Positions 1 through 8,473 of a DNA stretch of 64,000 nt are shown here, piece after piece. Positions within the stretch are counted from its first letter, which is position 1. Each line of letters begins with the position of its first letter. Under the pieces are notes generated by a model. The model was not told the origin of the DNA and ran no database searches. It saw only the letters and a list, made by a program, of their open reading frames with translations. Position numbers and translations under genes: made by a program. Origin of the DNA: Streptomyces liliiviolaceus (lineage in GTDB: Bacteria; Actinomycetota; Actinomycetes; Streptomycetales; Streptomycetaceae); assembly GCF_018070025.1 (NCBI RefSeq), contig NZ_JAGPYQ010000001.1, positions 5,022,001 through 5,086,000 of the forward strand. The letters run 5' to 3'.

Positions 1-12
1 CGGATTACGCAT
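1..12 (-). CDS. Possible start of a leftward gene cut by the window edge
   Basis: Only the first four codons (M-R-N-P) would lie inside the window. Reading leftward, an ATG is preceded by the purine-rich stretch GGAGGAGAGAGGGAG, a good Shine-Dalgarno context with GGGAG about 6 nt from the ATG. Nothing can be said about the product. Confidence 0.25.
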
Positions 13-56
13 CCGGGTCTCCCTCTCTCCTCCATGACATCGCGATCAGTTCACGT

Positions 57-78
57 CCCGATCCGTCGGCGGATCGGG
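57..78. terminator. Hairpin between RidA and the left-edge gene
   Basis: A perfect 9-bp stem (CCCGATCCG at 57-65, CGGATCGGG at 70-78) closes on the tetraloop TCGG. It lies downstream of the leftward RidA gene and has no U-tract, as is common for Streptomyces terminators. Confidence 0.5.
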
Positions 79-139
79 ATGTCACAGGGAAGACTTCGGG
101 CAGTCGGCAAACTCATCGGGCCTGACGCGCCGGCCCCGA

Positions 140-550
140 TCAGTCAAGGATCGCGGTTGCCTCGACCTCGACGAGAACATCCGGCTCGAAGAGGTAATCG
201 ACTCCGATGAGGGAGGCCGGGGGCAGGGGAAGCCGGAGCCCGATCTCCTCGGCGACGGCCTCCACACCGGCCATGAAATCGCCGATCCTGTCAGGGCTCC
301 ACCGGGTCACGTAGAACGTCAGGCGCAGCACGTCCGTGAAGGACGCGCCCGCTCCCGCCAGCCCGACGGAGGTGTTGCGCAGCGCCTGGGCGACCTGCCC
401 GGCCAGATCGCCGGGTGCGACCGGGGCCCCGTCGGCCCGGCGCGCGATCTGCCCGCTGACGTGAACGTGCCTCGTCCCGGTGCCCACGGCGACGTGGTGG
501 TACGGGGTCGGCTGCAGCATGCCTTCCGGCGTGAAGTACTGAACAGTCAT
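140..550 (-). CDS. RidA family (YjgF/YER057c/UK114) protein
   Basis: This 136-residue protein has the size and layout of the RidA family, whose members hydrolyse reactive enamine/imine intermediates or have diverged to related roles. It shows the VSGQIARRADG segment near the N terminus, a TDVLRLTFYVT strand in the middle, and the PPASLIGVDYLFEPDVLVEVEATAI C-terminal strands that usually end in VEV/IEV. The ATG is preceded by GGAGGAGAGAAGACC. The conserved Arg of the deaminase active site (normally R before P-A-R/S) is replaced here by PPASLIG, so canonical imine deaminase activity is doubtful. It is transcribed away from an HxlR regulator 77 bp off, which probably controls it. Confidence 0.85.
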   Translation of the reverse strand: MTVQYFTPEGMLQPTPYHHVAVGTGTRHVHVSGQIARRADGAPVAPGDLAGQVAQALRNTSVGLAGAGASFTDVLRLTFYVTRWSPDRIGDFMAGVEAVAEEIGLRLPLPPASLIGVDYLFEPDVLVEVEATAILD

Positions 551-567
551 GGTCTTCTCTCCTCCGG

Positions 568-592
568 AGTAAGTATCCGTAAGCTACTTAGT
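568..592. promoter_or_regulatory. Candidate HxlR operator in the ridA-like/hxlR gap
   Basis: The divergent gap holds a near-perfect inverted repeat: AGTAAGTA (568-575) and TACTTAGT (585-592) around a 9-nt spacer, matching at 7 of 8 positions. HxlR proteins bind such short dyads as dimers, so a shared operator is likely; this is inference from position and symmetry. Confidence 0.5.
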
Positions 593-627
593 AGGAGAAG
601 GACACTTCAACGAGACCAGGTTTCGCC

Positions 628-999
628 ATGGATACCGACGACGAACTCCTCATCGAGGCCCCGCACCGCGAACTGCTCGATCAGATCCTCGACAAGTGGT
701 CGCTGAGCGTCCTCAACGAGCTCTGCGAACGCCCGTGCCGCTTCAACGAACTGCGCCGGGCCATCCCCCAGGTCACGCAGAAATCGCTGACCGTGACGCT
801 CCGGCGGCTGGAACGCAACGGCGTGATCGAGCGCGAGGTCGTCTCCACCCGCCCCGTGGCGGTCCTGTACCGGATCACACCCCTCGGCAAGACCCTTCGG
901 CACCCCATCGACGTGCTGCTGGAGTGGGCCTCACGGAACATGCCCGCCATCGAACGCGCACGCGAAGACTTCGACAGTCAGGAAGAAGCCGACCTGTGA
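628..999 (+). CDS. HxlR family transcriptional regulator
   Basis: The 123-residue product is a single winged-helix domain of HxlR type. It opens with the typical segment HRELLDQILDKWSLSVLNELCERPCRFNELRRAIPQVTQKSLTVTLRRLERNGVIERE, where helix-turn-helix and wing follow each other, and continues with the VLYRITPLGKTL strand. No sensor domain is present. Only one Cys pair lies near the N terminus (C722-type position, LCERPC), which could allow redox sensing, but that is speculative. It diverges from the RidA-like gene and probably represses or activates it through the dyad at 568-592. Confidence 0.88.
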   Translation: MDTDDELLIEAPHRELLDQILDKWSLSVLNELCERPCRFNELRRAIPQVTQKSLTVTLRRLERNGVIEREVVSTRPVAVLYRITPLGKTLRHPIDVLLEWASRNMPAIERAREDFDSQEEADL

Positions 1000-1020
1000 G
1001 AGGTCCATGCGCAGAGTGCG

Positions 1021-1524
1021 TCACAGACGAACCGACGTCGACGTCTGCAGCACCTCCTCGTCGTCGGTGAAGGCGCCGGATGTCGTCGCCCCGCCGAGGA
1101 GCGCGGTGACGACGAGTGCCGCCGCACCGACAAGTGCCCACCGCAACCGCCAGGACCTGGTGCGCGCCGGCGCGTCGACCGGCGGTGCGACGTTCGCGGG
1201 CGCGAGGCCCACAGACCTGACCTCTGCGGGTACGGGTACGTCTACGGGACCGCACGCGATGCCGGTGCGGGCGTCCAGCCAAGCCTCCGCCTCGTCGCCC
1301 CGGATTCCGCAGGCCGCGACGAACGCCGCGACGAGTTCCTCACGCGGAAGCCGTTCCCTGCCGAGCATGGTCGCCGCGGTGGAGTACGGCAGACAGTGAC
1401 CGGCGTCGGCCGCATGGCGTTCCAGTCGGCGGTAGCTCAGACCTGACCAGGCCTTGAGCCGTCGCAGCGCCGCCACGAAGGCGGCGGCGTCGGTGTCCGG
1501 CGGTGTGGGCGGTGCGGTGGTCAT
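1021..1524 (-). CDS. XRE-type helix-turn-helix protein with C-terminal membrane anchor
   Basis: I place the start at the ATG at 1524, which has GGGGGA upstream, rather than at the longer in-frame start at 1569. The 167-residue protein begins with a Streptomyces-type HTH region (AAFVAALRRLKAWSGLSYRRLERHAA through REELVAAFVAACG, roughly residues 13-70). A Pro-rich linker, one transmembrane helix (WALVGAAALVVTALLGGA) and a short acidic tail follow. Proteins of this layout are common in Streptomyces and have no assigned target. It is divergent from the beta-lactamase-like lipoprotein, so an envelope-linked role is possible. Confidence 0.75.
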   Translation of the reverse strand: MTTAPPTPPDTDAAAFVAALRRLKAWSGLSYRRLERHAADAGHCLPYSTAATMLGRERLPREELVAAFVAACGIRGDEAEAWLDARTGIACGPVDVPVPAEVRSVGLAPANVAPPVDAPARTRSWRLRWALVGAAALVVTALLGGATTSGAFTDDEEVLQTSTSVRL

Positions 1525-1654
1525 GACGCTGGTCCCCCTGATGAGCTGGACGTACACGGGCTCGCACAAGCTCGAACACCCTGACAGCTTGAAGAGCGGA
1601 AGCGGCGACCGTCAACCTCGGTGCGGATTCCCGATGTTGGAGGTCATAGGTCAT

Positions 1655-2815
1655 ATGGGTCTGCCCCGTAGTCGCCGCACCCGCACCGCCGTCACCGCCC
1701 TGGCCACCTTGCTGATGCTGGGCGCGTGCTCCCAGGAGGGTGACGCCCGGCGGCCGGCCACCCGGTCCGCCGCGGCCACCCCGACGGCGCGCGACGGGGA
1801 GTCGGTCGCCGACTTCCTGCACCGTGCCCTGCCCGCCGGGGCCGGCGGCACCGTGATCGCCGCACGCGGTGACGAACTCGCGTACTGCGGAGGGTTCGGC
1901 GCGGCGGACCGCGCCTCCGGCACTCCCGCGAGCTGCCGCACCGTGTACGACGTCATGTCGATCACGAAGCAGTTCACCGCCGCCGCGATCCTGAAGCTGG
2001 AGGTGAGGGGACGGCTGCGGGTGAGCGACCGGATCAGCCGCTTCCTGGGGCCGGTGCCCATGGACAAGCGCGACATCACGATCGACCAGTTGCTCACACA
2101 CACCTCGGGTCTCGTGGAGGCACTCGGCGACGACTACCACCCCGTCACGCGCGACGAACTGGTGCGACAGGCACTGGCATCGAAACCGCAGTCGCCCCCG
2201 GGGAAGGAGTTCCACTACTCCAACACCGGATACAGCCTGCTCGCCGCGATCGTCGAGAAGGCGTCCGGGGAGGGGTACGAGCCGTTCCTGGCCCGGCACC
2301 TGTTCGCCCCGGCCGACATGGAACGCACGGGATACGTCCTGCCCCGGTGGCCACGGCACTTGATCGCGGTGGAGTACGACAGCAAGGGGCGCAGCCAGGG
2401 CAGGCCCGTCGACCATCCCTGGGCGCCCGACGGGCCGTACTGGCATCTGCGGGGCAACGGCGGCATGCTCTCCACCGCCGAGGACATGTTCCGGTGGCAC
2501 CGGGCCCTCTCGGGCGACGAGATCCTGCCGCACCAGGCCAGGCGGAAGCTGTTCGCGCCGCGCGTACGGGTGCCCGGCCTGGACGGCTCGTACGGATACG
2601 GCTGGGCCGTCCGCGAGACCCCCGCCGGACGGACCGTCTGGCACAACGGCGGCAACGACTGGTCGCTGGCCTACCTCACGAGGTCGCTGCGCGACGGCGT
2701 CCTGGTCTTCTGGGTGAGCAACCACGCGTACCAGAAGGGCAAATGGAACCTGGAGGACCAGGCGGAGACCCTGACACAGGGCATCACCGACCGAGTCCGC
2801 ACCGAGAACCGCTGA
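1655..2815 (+). CDS. Serine hydrolase, class C beta-lactamase/D-Ala-D-Ala carboxypeptidase family lipoprotein
   Basis: The 386-residue product starts with a basic signal peptide ending in a lipobox (LLMLGAC, Cys near residue 26), so it should be anchored outside the membrane. The penicillin-binding-protein-like fold is shown by its three active-site motifs: SITK (Ser-x-x-Lys), YSNTGY (Tyr-x-Asn) and HNGG, the counterpart of the KTG box. Members include esterases, DD-peptidases and class C beta-lactamases; the substrate here cannot be told from sequence. The ATG at 1655 is chosen because the signal peptide begins there; an in-frame ATG at 1634 is an alternative. It is followed by the convergent amidohydrolase. 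Confidence 0.88.
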   Translation: MGLPRSRRTRTAVTALATLLMLGACSQEGDARRPATRSAAATPTARDGESVADFLHRALPAGAGGTVIAARGDELAYCGGFGAADRASGTPASCRTVYDVMSITKQFTAAAILKLEVRGRLRVSDRISRFLGPVPMDKRDITIDQLLTHTSGLVEALGDDYHPVTRDELVRQALASKPQSPPGKEFHYSNTGYSLLAAIVEKASGEGYEPFLARHLFAPADMERTGYVLPRWPRHLIAVEYDSKGRSQGRPVDHPWAPDGPYWHLRGNGGMLSTAEDMFRWHRALSGDEILPHQARRKLFAPRVRVPGLDGSYGYGWAVRETPAGRTVWHNGGNDWSLAYLTRSLRDGVLVFWVSNHAYQKGKWNLEDQAETLTQGITDRVRTENR

Positions 2816-2912
2816 ACCAGTAGCCCCTCGACGCGACACCCAGGTGTTCGGCCGGCTGTTCTTGGCGGGAACCAGGCGATCAAGTCCCTCCCCCGAACGG
2901 GAGAGACCCCGG

Positions 2913-4127
2913 TCATGCCGTCAGGCGGGTGCCGCGGCGCCAGACCGCGCGGGTGTTGAGGGTGTCGCCGATGTCGCTGGTCGGGTCGCCGTCAACCAGG
3001 AGGAGGTCGGCGCGGAGGCCCTCGGCGATGCGGCCCCGGTCGCTGAGGCGGAAGCGGCGGGCCGTGGTCGCCGTGGCCGCGCGCAGGGCCCGTGCGGGTG
3101 TGAGGCCGGCCGCCACCAGGTACTGCAGTTCGTGGTGCAGGCTCGCTCCGTGCGCCAGGCCCCCGAAGAACGTCTCGGGCATGGAGACGTCGGTACCGGC
3201 CAGCACGTCGACACCGGCGGCGTCCAGCGCGCGCACGGTGTCGTACACGTCGTCGAGCTTGCCCTGCGGGTAGCGGTTGTAGCTGGAGCGCAGGGTCCGG
3301 TCCCACGCGTCGTCGAGGCGTGCGGCGACCCGGGGGTCGTCGGCGAGTGCGCTGCCGGTGATCCCCATCATCGAGGCGTTGAGGGTGACGCAGGGGATGA
3401 CGAACATGCCCGCGTCCCTGATGAGGGCGATGATCTCGGCGGTGTGCGGCTGGTCCATGAACACATGGGTGACGCCGTCGACACCGGCTTCGGCGGCCAT
3501 CCTGGTGGCGTCCACGGTCAGCGCGTGGGCCACGGTGAGGGCGCCGTACTTCTTGGCTTCGGCGACACCGGCGTTCACGGTGGCCTGGTCGAGCGAGGGC
3601 AGCCCGGGGTGTCCCTCCACGCTGCCGTCGTCGATCATCAACTTGATGAAGTCGGATCCCCGGGCGAGGAGCTGCGGCACGTAGGCGGCGGCTTCCTCGG
3701 GGGTGGTGGAGAACGGCATCAGGGGCATCACCGGGGGAAGGTCCCACTTGGGCCGGAACCCCTCGGGCATCAGCTCGCTCGGGTGTCCGCCGGGCGGCGT
3801 GATGGCGAAACCGGAGGAGCGCACATCGGCCTGTGTGTCGTCATCGGTGATGGCCCCCCGGTTCTCCCGGGTGTTCATCCCCTGCATCTCCAGTTCGGTC
3901 GTCACCCCGAACCGCAGGGCGAGCGCCAGGGACCCCGGAGCGGAGTGGACATGGGCGTCGATGAGTCCCGGCAGCAGGGTGGCGCCGCTGCCGTCGACGA
4001 TCTCGCTGCCCTGCGGGGCGTCGCCGCCGACGCGGGCGATCCTCCCGTCCTCGATGACCACGGTCTGCACGCCGACCGTCTTCTCCCCGTCGAAGATCTG
4101 CGCGCCTGTGATCGCGGTGAGCGCCAT
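2913..4127 (-). CDS. Metal-dependent amidohydrolase family protein
   Basis: The 404-residue enzyme has the amidohydrolase barrel signatures in order: LLPGLIDAHVHSAPG (HxH metal ligands), DFIKLMIDDGS (candidate metal-bridging Lys), VAHALTVDATRMAAEAGVDGVTHVF (further His ligands) and AGTDVSMPE (catalytic Asp). The C terminus carries the small beta-sandwich segment RLSDRGRIAEGLRADLLLVDGDPTSDI typical of imidazolonepropionase/prolidase-like members. I choose the ATG at 4127 because GAGGCGGA lies 9 nt upstream, while the in-frame ATG at 4142 has its AGGA too close. It diverges from a MarR regulator across a gap with a large inverted repeat and is probably under its control. The substrate is unknown. 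Confidence 0.85.
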   Translation of the reverse strand: MALTAITGAQIFDGEKTVGVQTVVIEDGRIARVGGDAPQGSEIVDGSGATLLPGLIDAHVHSAPGSLALALRFGVTTELEMQGMNTRENRGAITDDDTQADVRSSGFAITPPGGHPSELMPEGFRPKWDLPPVMPLMPFSTTPEEAAAYVPQLLARGSDFIKLMIDDGSVEGHPGLPSLDQATVNAGVAEAKKYGALTVAHALTVDATRMAAEAGVDGVTHVFMDQPHTAEIIALIRDAGMFVIPCVTLNASMMGITGSALADDPRVAARLDDAWDRTLRSSYNRYPQGKLDDVYDTVRALDAAGVDVLAGTDVSMPETFFGGLAHGASLHHELQYLVAAGLTPARALRAATATTARRFRLSDRGRIAEGLRADLLLVDGDPTSDIGDTLNTRAVWRRGTRLTA

Positions 4128-4160
4128 GGCGGTCCGCCTCATTTCCTGGTTCGTTCTGTA

Positions 4161-4202
4161 TTTACATACCTAATGCTATGCACTTATTGAATGGTATGCA
4201 AA
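4161..4202. promoter_or_regulatory. Inverted repeat between amidohydrolase and MarR gene
   Basis: TTTACATACC (4161-4170) and GGTATGCAAA (4193-4202) form arms matching at 9 of 10 positions around a 22-nt AT-rich spacer. The spacer itself contains further ATGC/GCAT half-sites. This is the most AT-rich stretch nearby and sits exactly in the divergent promoter region, which suggests MarR binding sites overlapping both promoters. Confidence 0.5.
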
Positions 4203-4229
4203 TGAGTCTGCCGGGCCTAGACTCGGTAC

Positions 4230-4697
4230 ATGAGCAGCACGTCCTCCTCCGAGCAGCCCTCCGACGACCCGACGCTGGATCAGATCGGCCCGGCGCTGTC
4301 CCGTCTGCGGCGTCGCACACCGGCATCGAGCAAGGACCTCTCCCGCAACCTCGTGCTCAACGTCATCGCCGACGCGCCGGGCGAGACGACCGTCGGCGGG
4401 CTCGCCGCCGAGATGGGCGTCGCGCAACCCGTGGCCAGCCGGACCGTCGCCGCCTGCATAGAGGACGGACTGCTGCGCCGGGCGGCGTCCCAGTCCGACG
4501 GACGCCGCACCGTGCTGGAACTCACCGAGCACGGCGAGGCCGAACGCGAACGCTTCGCCGCCGAACAGCGAAAGGCGTTCCTGGAGATCACGGTCGCCTG
4601 GTCGCCGGAGGAGCGGACCCAGTTCACACGACTCCTGACACGGTACGGAGCCGACGCCACCGCCTGGTCGAGGAACCGGACCCCGAACCGCGACTGA
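4230..4697 (+). CDS. MarR family transcriptional regulator
   Basis: The 155-residue protein has the MarR winged-helix core: LVLNVIADAPGETTVGGLAAEMGVAQPVASRTVAACIEDGLLRRAASQSDGRRTVLELTEHGE, where the DGRR wing tip is visible. Flanking helices would form the dimer interface. No clear Shine-Dalgarno precedes the ATG, so the transcript may be leaderless. It is divergent from the amidohydrolase and lies beside a large inverted repeat, the usual arrangement of an autoregulating MarR repressor with its target enzyme. The ligand is not predictable. Confidence 0.87.
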   Translation: MSSTSSSEQPSDDPTLDQIGPALSRLRRRTPASSKDLSRNLVLNVIADAPGETTVGGLAAEMGVAQPVASRTVAACIEDGLLRRAASQSDGRRTVLELTEHGEAERERFAAEQRKAFLEITVAWSPEERTQFTRLLTRYGADATAWSRNRTPNRD

Positions 4698-4718
4698 CGG
4701 TCCCGTCCGGATCTCGGC

Positions 4719-5438
4719 TCAGCGGCGGCGTCGACGGCGGGCCGCGACCGCCTCCGGGTCGAGCTGCGGGTCCGTCCACTCGGCGGCCAGGTCGAGACTC
4801 GCCTGACGGCCGGCCGCGATGTGGCCGTGCGCGAGGGCCGCGGCCCGGTCGCCGTCGCCCGCCTGGATCGCGTCGTACAACTCCTCGTGCTCGCTGCACT
4901 GTTGGGCCGGGTCCCGCTGGGCGGTGAGGCGGAACAACCAGTGCGTACGCGCCTCCAGTGGGCGCATGATGCCGGTCAGGAGCGGGTTGTCGGCGAGGTC
5001 GACGATGTCGATGTGGAAGCCCGCGTTGGCGGCGGCGATCGCGTCGCGGTCACCGGCGCGGGTCGCGGCGCGGGCGCTGTCGAGGCGGTCGGAAAGCCGC
5101 TTCAGGCCGGCCCGGTCGGTACGTTCGGCCGCCAGCCGGGCGGCGAGCGACTCCAGTGATTCCCGCACGTCGAACAGGTTCCGTACGTCCGCGGGGGTGA
5201 ACGGGGCGACCAGGGCACCGCGGTGCGGCACGAGGAGGACCAGACCGTCGGCTTCCAGCAGCCGCAGAGCCTCCCGCAGCGGAATCCGGGAGACCTCCAG
5301 TTCGGCGGCGAGGTCGCGTTCCACCAGGCGCTGTCCGGGCCGCAGTTCAGCCTCGACGATCCGTTGACGCAGCGAGTCGTAGGCACGCTGGCGCAGGTAT
5401 CCGCGCGGCTCGGCGGACGGTCCGGCGCTCTTGACCAC
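4719..5438 (-). CDS. GntR family regulator, FCD (FadR C-terminal) subfamily
   Basis: I start this 239-residue protein at the GTG at 5438, which has GGAGGA 5 nt upstream. The N-terminal winged helix reads YDSLRQRIVEAELRPGQRLVERDLAAELEVSRIPLREALRLLEADGLVLLVPHRGALV (residues about 17-75). An all-helical FCD ligand domain follows; the residues around FHIDIVDLADN and the late EHEELYDAI and HGHIAAGR segments supply the acidic and His metal ligands typical of FCD domains. It faces the BMP-type transporter operon across 165 bp that contain a GGTATACC palindrome, so it very likely regulates uptake in response to the transported compound or a metabolite. Confidence 0.88.
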   Translation of the reverse strand: MVKSAGPSAEPRGYLRQRAYDSLRQRIVEAELRPGQRLVERDLAAELEVSRIPLREALRLLEADGLVLLVPHRGALVAPFTPADVRNLFDVRESLESLAARLAAERTDRAGLKRLSDRLDSARAATRAGDRDAIAAANAGFHIDIVDLADNPLLTGIMRPLEARTHWLFRLTAQRDPAQQCSEHEELYDAIQAGDGDRAAALAHGHIAAGRQASLDLAAEWTDPQLDPEAVAARRRRRR

Positions 5439-5557
5439 GGGTTTCCTCCAGTTTCCGGGGCTGCTCACTCTAGGCCGCCACCCGGCAGGCGCAGCGAGTG
5501 CTAACCGCGCCCTAACACCGCTGAAACACAGGGCTTCCACACTGATTGCCACTTAAC

Positions 5558-5565
5558 GGTATACC
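5558..5565. promoter_or_regulatory. Candidate GntR operator GGTATACC
   Basis: The divergent gap between the GntR gene and the transporter operon contains the perfect 8-bp palindrome GGTATACC. FCD-type GntR proteins commonly bind TNGTATACNA-like palindromes, so this is a good operator candidate; it lies 39 bp before the ATG of the binding-protein gene. Confidence 0.5.
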
Positions 5566-5603
5566 AGTAACCGGCTCTCGGCCCTGTCCCCCGGAGGCAC
5601 TCG

Positions 5604-6650
5604 ATGCCGCAGTTCCGTCCCCTCGTCCGCACGCGCACCCGTCCCCGTACTCGCTCCCGCAGCCTCAACCGTGCGCTGGCCTGTGCCGCCGCGTTCGGCG
5701 GGCTCGTCGCGCTCACCGGATGCGGCGGGTCCCCGTCGGCGAGCACCGCCGACAGCACGTTCAAGGTGGGTGTGCTCTTCCCCGGCTCGCTCTCCGACGA
5801 CGGCTTCATGGAGTCGGCGTACCGCGGCTACCAGCGGGCCGCGAAGAAGCACGACGGCACGATCGCGTTCAGCAAGGTCGAACAGGTCACCACCGCCGAC
5901 TACGAGCAGGCCCTCGTCCGCTTCGCCACCGGCTCGGACCTCGTCATCTCCCTCGGCGGGCAGACGGACGCCGCGGTACGGAAGGTCGCCGCACGGTTCC
6001 CCGACGTGAAGTTCGCGGAGATCGGCGGCCCCGCCGACGCCGAGCCGCTCGACAACCTCGCGCTCTACGACCCTCAACAGGCCGAGGCCGCCTACCTGTC
6101 GGGGGCCGCCTCCGCCCTGCTGTCCAAGAAGGGCACGGTGGCGTTCGTCGGCGGCGCGGAGCTGCCCGCCATCGTCAACGCGGCCAAGAACTTCGCGGAC
6201 GGAGCCAAGGCCGCCGACCCCGGGGTGAAGGTCCTCGCGCCCCAGTACGTCGGTGACTTCAACGACGCCGCCAAGGCCAAGCAGTCCGCGCTCGCCGACT
6301 TCGGAGCCGGTGCCGACGTCCTCGGGCAGATCCTCAACCTCGGTCACAAGGGCCTCGCCCAGGCGGCCGCGCAGAGCGACGGCTCCCTCATCGGCGGTCC
6401 GATCGCCCACCCGTGCTCCTCCGACGCGGCCTACGCCGGGTACGTGGAGACGGACATCGGCGCGGAGATCGAGTACGCCGCGGACCACCTCGCCGCCGAC
6501 ACGTGGAAGGCGGAGTCGGTCCACTTCGGGCTGACCTTCGAAGAACCGCACAACGACATCGTGCTGTGCGGGAATCCGGCCTCGGCGACGACGAAGAAGC
6601 TCGACGGGCTGAAGGCGAAGATCGCAGCCGGGGAGATCAGGACCCGATGA
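5604..6650 (+). CDS. BMP family ABC transporter substrate-binding lipoprotein
   Basis: The 348-residue protein begins with an Arg-rich signal peptide and a lipobox (LVALTGC, Cys near residue 41). The mature part has the BMP/PnrA fold markers FKVGVLFPGSLSDDGFMESAYRGYQRA, DLVISLGGQTDAAVRKVAARFPDVKFAEIG and KGTVAFVGGAELPAIVNAAKNFADGAK. Family members bind nucleosides or related small molecules for import. A strong GGAGG lies upstream, and its stop overlaps the ATPase start (ATGA). Substrate is uncertain because an ornithine-cyclodeaminase-like enzyme, not a nucleoside hydrolase, ends this operon. Confidence 0.88.
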   Translation: MPQFRPLVRTRTRPRTRSRSLNRALACAAAFGGLVALTGCGGSPSASTADSTFKVGVLFPGSLSDDGFMESAYRGYQRAAKKHDGTIAFSKVEQVTTADYEQALVRFATGSDLVISLGGQTDAAVRKVAARFPDVKFAEIGGPADAEPLDNLALYDPQQAEAAYLSGAASALLSKKGTVAFVGGAELPAIVNAAKNFADGAKAADPGVKVLAPQYVGDFNDAAKAKQSALADFGAGADVLGQILNLGHKGLAQAAAQSDGSLIGGPIAHPCSSDAAYAGYVETDIGAEIEYAADHLAADTWKAESVHFGLTFEEPHNDIVLCGNPASATTKKLDGLKAKIAAGEIRTR

Positions 6651-8422
6651 GCGCGTCACCAGACCGCGAGACCCGGGCCCCCGCCCTGGAGATCCGGGAT
6701 CTCGGCAAGTCCTTCGGCTCCGTGCGCGCGCTGCGGGACATCACGGTGGTCGTCGAGTCCGGCACCGTGCACTGCGTGCTGGGCGAGAACGGCGCCGGAA
6801 AGTCGACCCTGTGCCATCTCGTCGGCGGTTCGCTCGCCCCGGACACCGGCACGCTGCGCCTCTACGGGCAGCCGTACGCGCCGCGCCGCCCGGCCGACGC
6901 GCTCGGCGCCGGGATCGCCATGGTCCACCAGCACTTCAGCCTCGTACCGACGCTCACTGTGGGCGAGAACCTGCGGCTGCTGCGGCTGCCCGATCTCGCC
7001 AGGCGGGTGGACCGGGTCGCCGACGAGTACGGGCTGGTGCTCGATCTCGGCGCCCGGGTCGCCGAACTGCCCGTGGGACTGCGCCAGCGGGTCGAGATCG
7101 TCAAGGCCCTGCTGCGCGAGCCGCGACTGCTGCTGCTCGACGAGCCGACGGGTGTCCTCGACCCGGCCGGTACGGAGGCCCTGCTGGCGACCTGCCGGCT
7201 GATCGCGGACCGGGGCGGTGCGGTGGTCCTCATCACCCACAAGCTCGGCGAGGTCGCGCGGGCCGGTGACACGGCGACGGTGCTTCGCGGGGGCCGGGTC
7301 GTCGGGGGCGGTCCGCTCGCGGACCTGCCCGCCGAGCGGCTCGTCCCGCTGATGATCGGGCGTCCCGCCGACTCCCTGGACCCGGCGCTGTCCGGCACGA
7401 TCGGACTGACCGGGACCGGGACCGACGCCGACGCTGGGGCCGAACCCGGACCCGATGTGGCGATCGGCTCCCCGGTCGCCGACCCCGCCCTCGACTGCGG
7501 CACGGCGACCCGGACCACCGCGCCACGCACCGCCGCCTCCCCCTCAGGCACAGCCACCCGCCAAGGACCGCCGGCACTGCGGATCCACGGCCTCACCGTG
7601 CGCGGCGCAGACGCTACGCCCGTCCTCGACGACGTCGCTCTGGAGGTCGAGCCCGGACACATCGTGGGGATCGCCGGTGTCGAGGGAAACGGGCAGAGCG
7701 AGCTCATGGCCGTGCTCGGCGGTTCCCGCGCCCCCGACTCGGGCTCCGTGACGCTCGGCCCCGCCGACATCACCCGGGCCACGCCCCGGCGCAGGACCGC
7801 GGCCGGGCTGGGCGTCGTTCCCGAGGACCGCCACCACGACGGCTGTGTCCCGGACCTGTCCGTGACGGACAACCTCCTCCTCGGCAGGCTCGGGCAATTC
7901 CGCCGCGGCGGACTGTTCCTGGACCGGCCCGCGATGCGCCGCGCGGCCCAGGACATGCTGTCCGCCCACGACATCAGGGCGGACAGCCCGGACACCCCGA
8001 TGTCCGCGCTGTCCGGCGGCAACCAGCAGAAGGTGGTGCTGGCACGGGAACTCGCCCTGAACCCTCTGGTGTGTCTCGCCGCCGCGCAGCCCACCCGCGG
8101 TCTCGACGTCGGCGCCGTGGACGCCGTACACACCCGGATACGCGAGGCCGCCGAACAGGGCGCCGGGGTCCTGGTCGTCTCCTCGGAACTCGACGAACTC
8201 CTCGCCCTGTGCGACCGCGTGGTCGTCGCCTACCGGGGCCGGCTGTCCGCACCTGTCGCCACCGGCGCGCCGACGGCCCGAGAGCACATCGGACACCTGA
8301 TGCTCGGCGCCGAGGCCGCGCCCGACCCCGTGACAACGGAACTCGTGAGAGCGGATTCCGCTCTCCCGGCGCACGAGGTGCCCTCCGCACATGACTCGCC
8401 CATCACTCCACCCCTGCCCTGA
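6647..8422 (+). CDS. Two-domain ABC transporter ATPase (sugar/nucleoside importer type)
   Basis: The 591-residue protein has two ATPase halves. The first (residues about 8-240) has Walker A GENGAGKST, a degenerate signature LPVGLRQRVEI and Walker B LLLLDEPTG. The second (about 315-560) has a degenerate Walker A, GVEGNGQSE, and the canonical signature LSGGNQQK. Its Walker B is changed to CLAAAQPTRGLD. That asymmetry is usual for this subfamily. A linker of about 70 residues rich in Ala, Gly, Asp and Thr separates the halves and is longer than typical. The ATG overlaps the stop of the binding-protein gene, showing translational coupling. Confidence 0.9.
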   Translation: MSASPDRETRAPALEIRDLGKSFGSVRALRDITVVVESGTVHCVLGENGAGKSTLCHLVGGSLAPDTGTLRLYGQPYAPRRPADALGAGIAMVHQHFSLVPTLTVGENLRLLRLPDLARRVDRVADEYGLVLDLGARVAELPVGLRQRVEIVKALLREPRLLLLDEPTGVLDPAGTEALLATCRLIADRGGAVVLITHKLGEVARAGDTATVLRGGRVVGGGPLADLPAERLVPLMIGRPADSLDPALSGTIGLTGTGTDADAGAEPGPDVAIGSPVADPALDCGTATRTTAPRTAASPSGTATRQGPPALRIHGLTVRGADATPVLDDVALEVEPGHIVGIAGVEGNGQSELMAVLGGSRAPDSGSVTLGPADITRATPRRRTAAGLGVVPEDRHHDGCVPDLSVTDNLLLGRLGQFRRGGLFLDRPAMRRAAQDMLSAHDIRADSPDTPMSALSGGNQQKVVLARELALNPLVCLAAAQPTRGLDVGAVDAVHTRIREAAEQGAGVLVVSSELDELLALCDRVVVAYRGRLSAPVATGAPTAREHIGHLMLGAEAAPDPVTTELVRADSALPAHEVPSAHDSPITPPLP

Positions 8423-8473
8423 GACCGGCGTCCCGCCGCCGCCCCTCGCACCCCTTTTCGCGCAAGGACCGTC

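Noticed and set aside
4161..4202. Insertion-sequence terminal repeats
   Set aside because: The two arms flank only 22 bp and lie in a divergent promoter gap; they fit an operator, not a mobile element.
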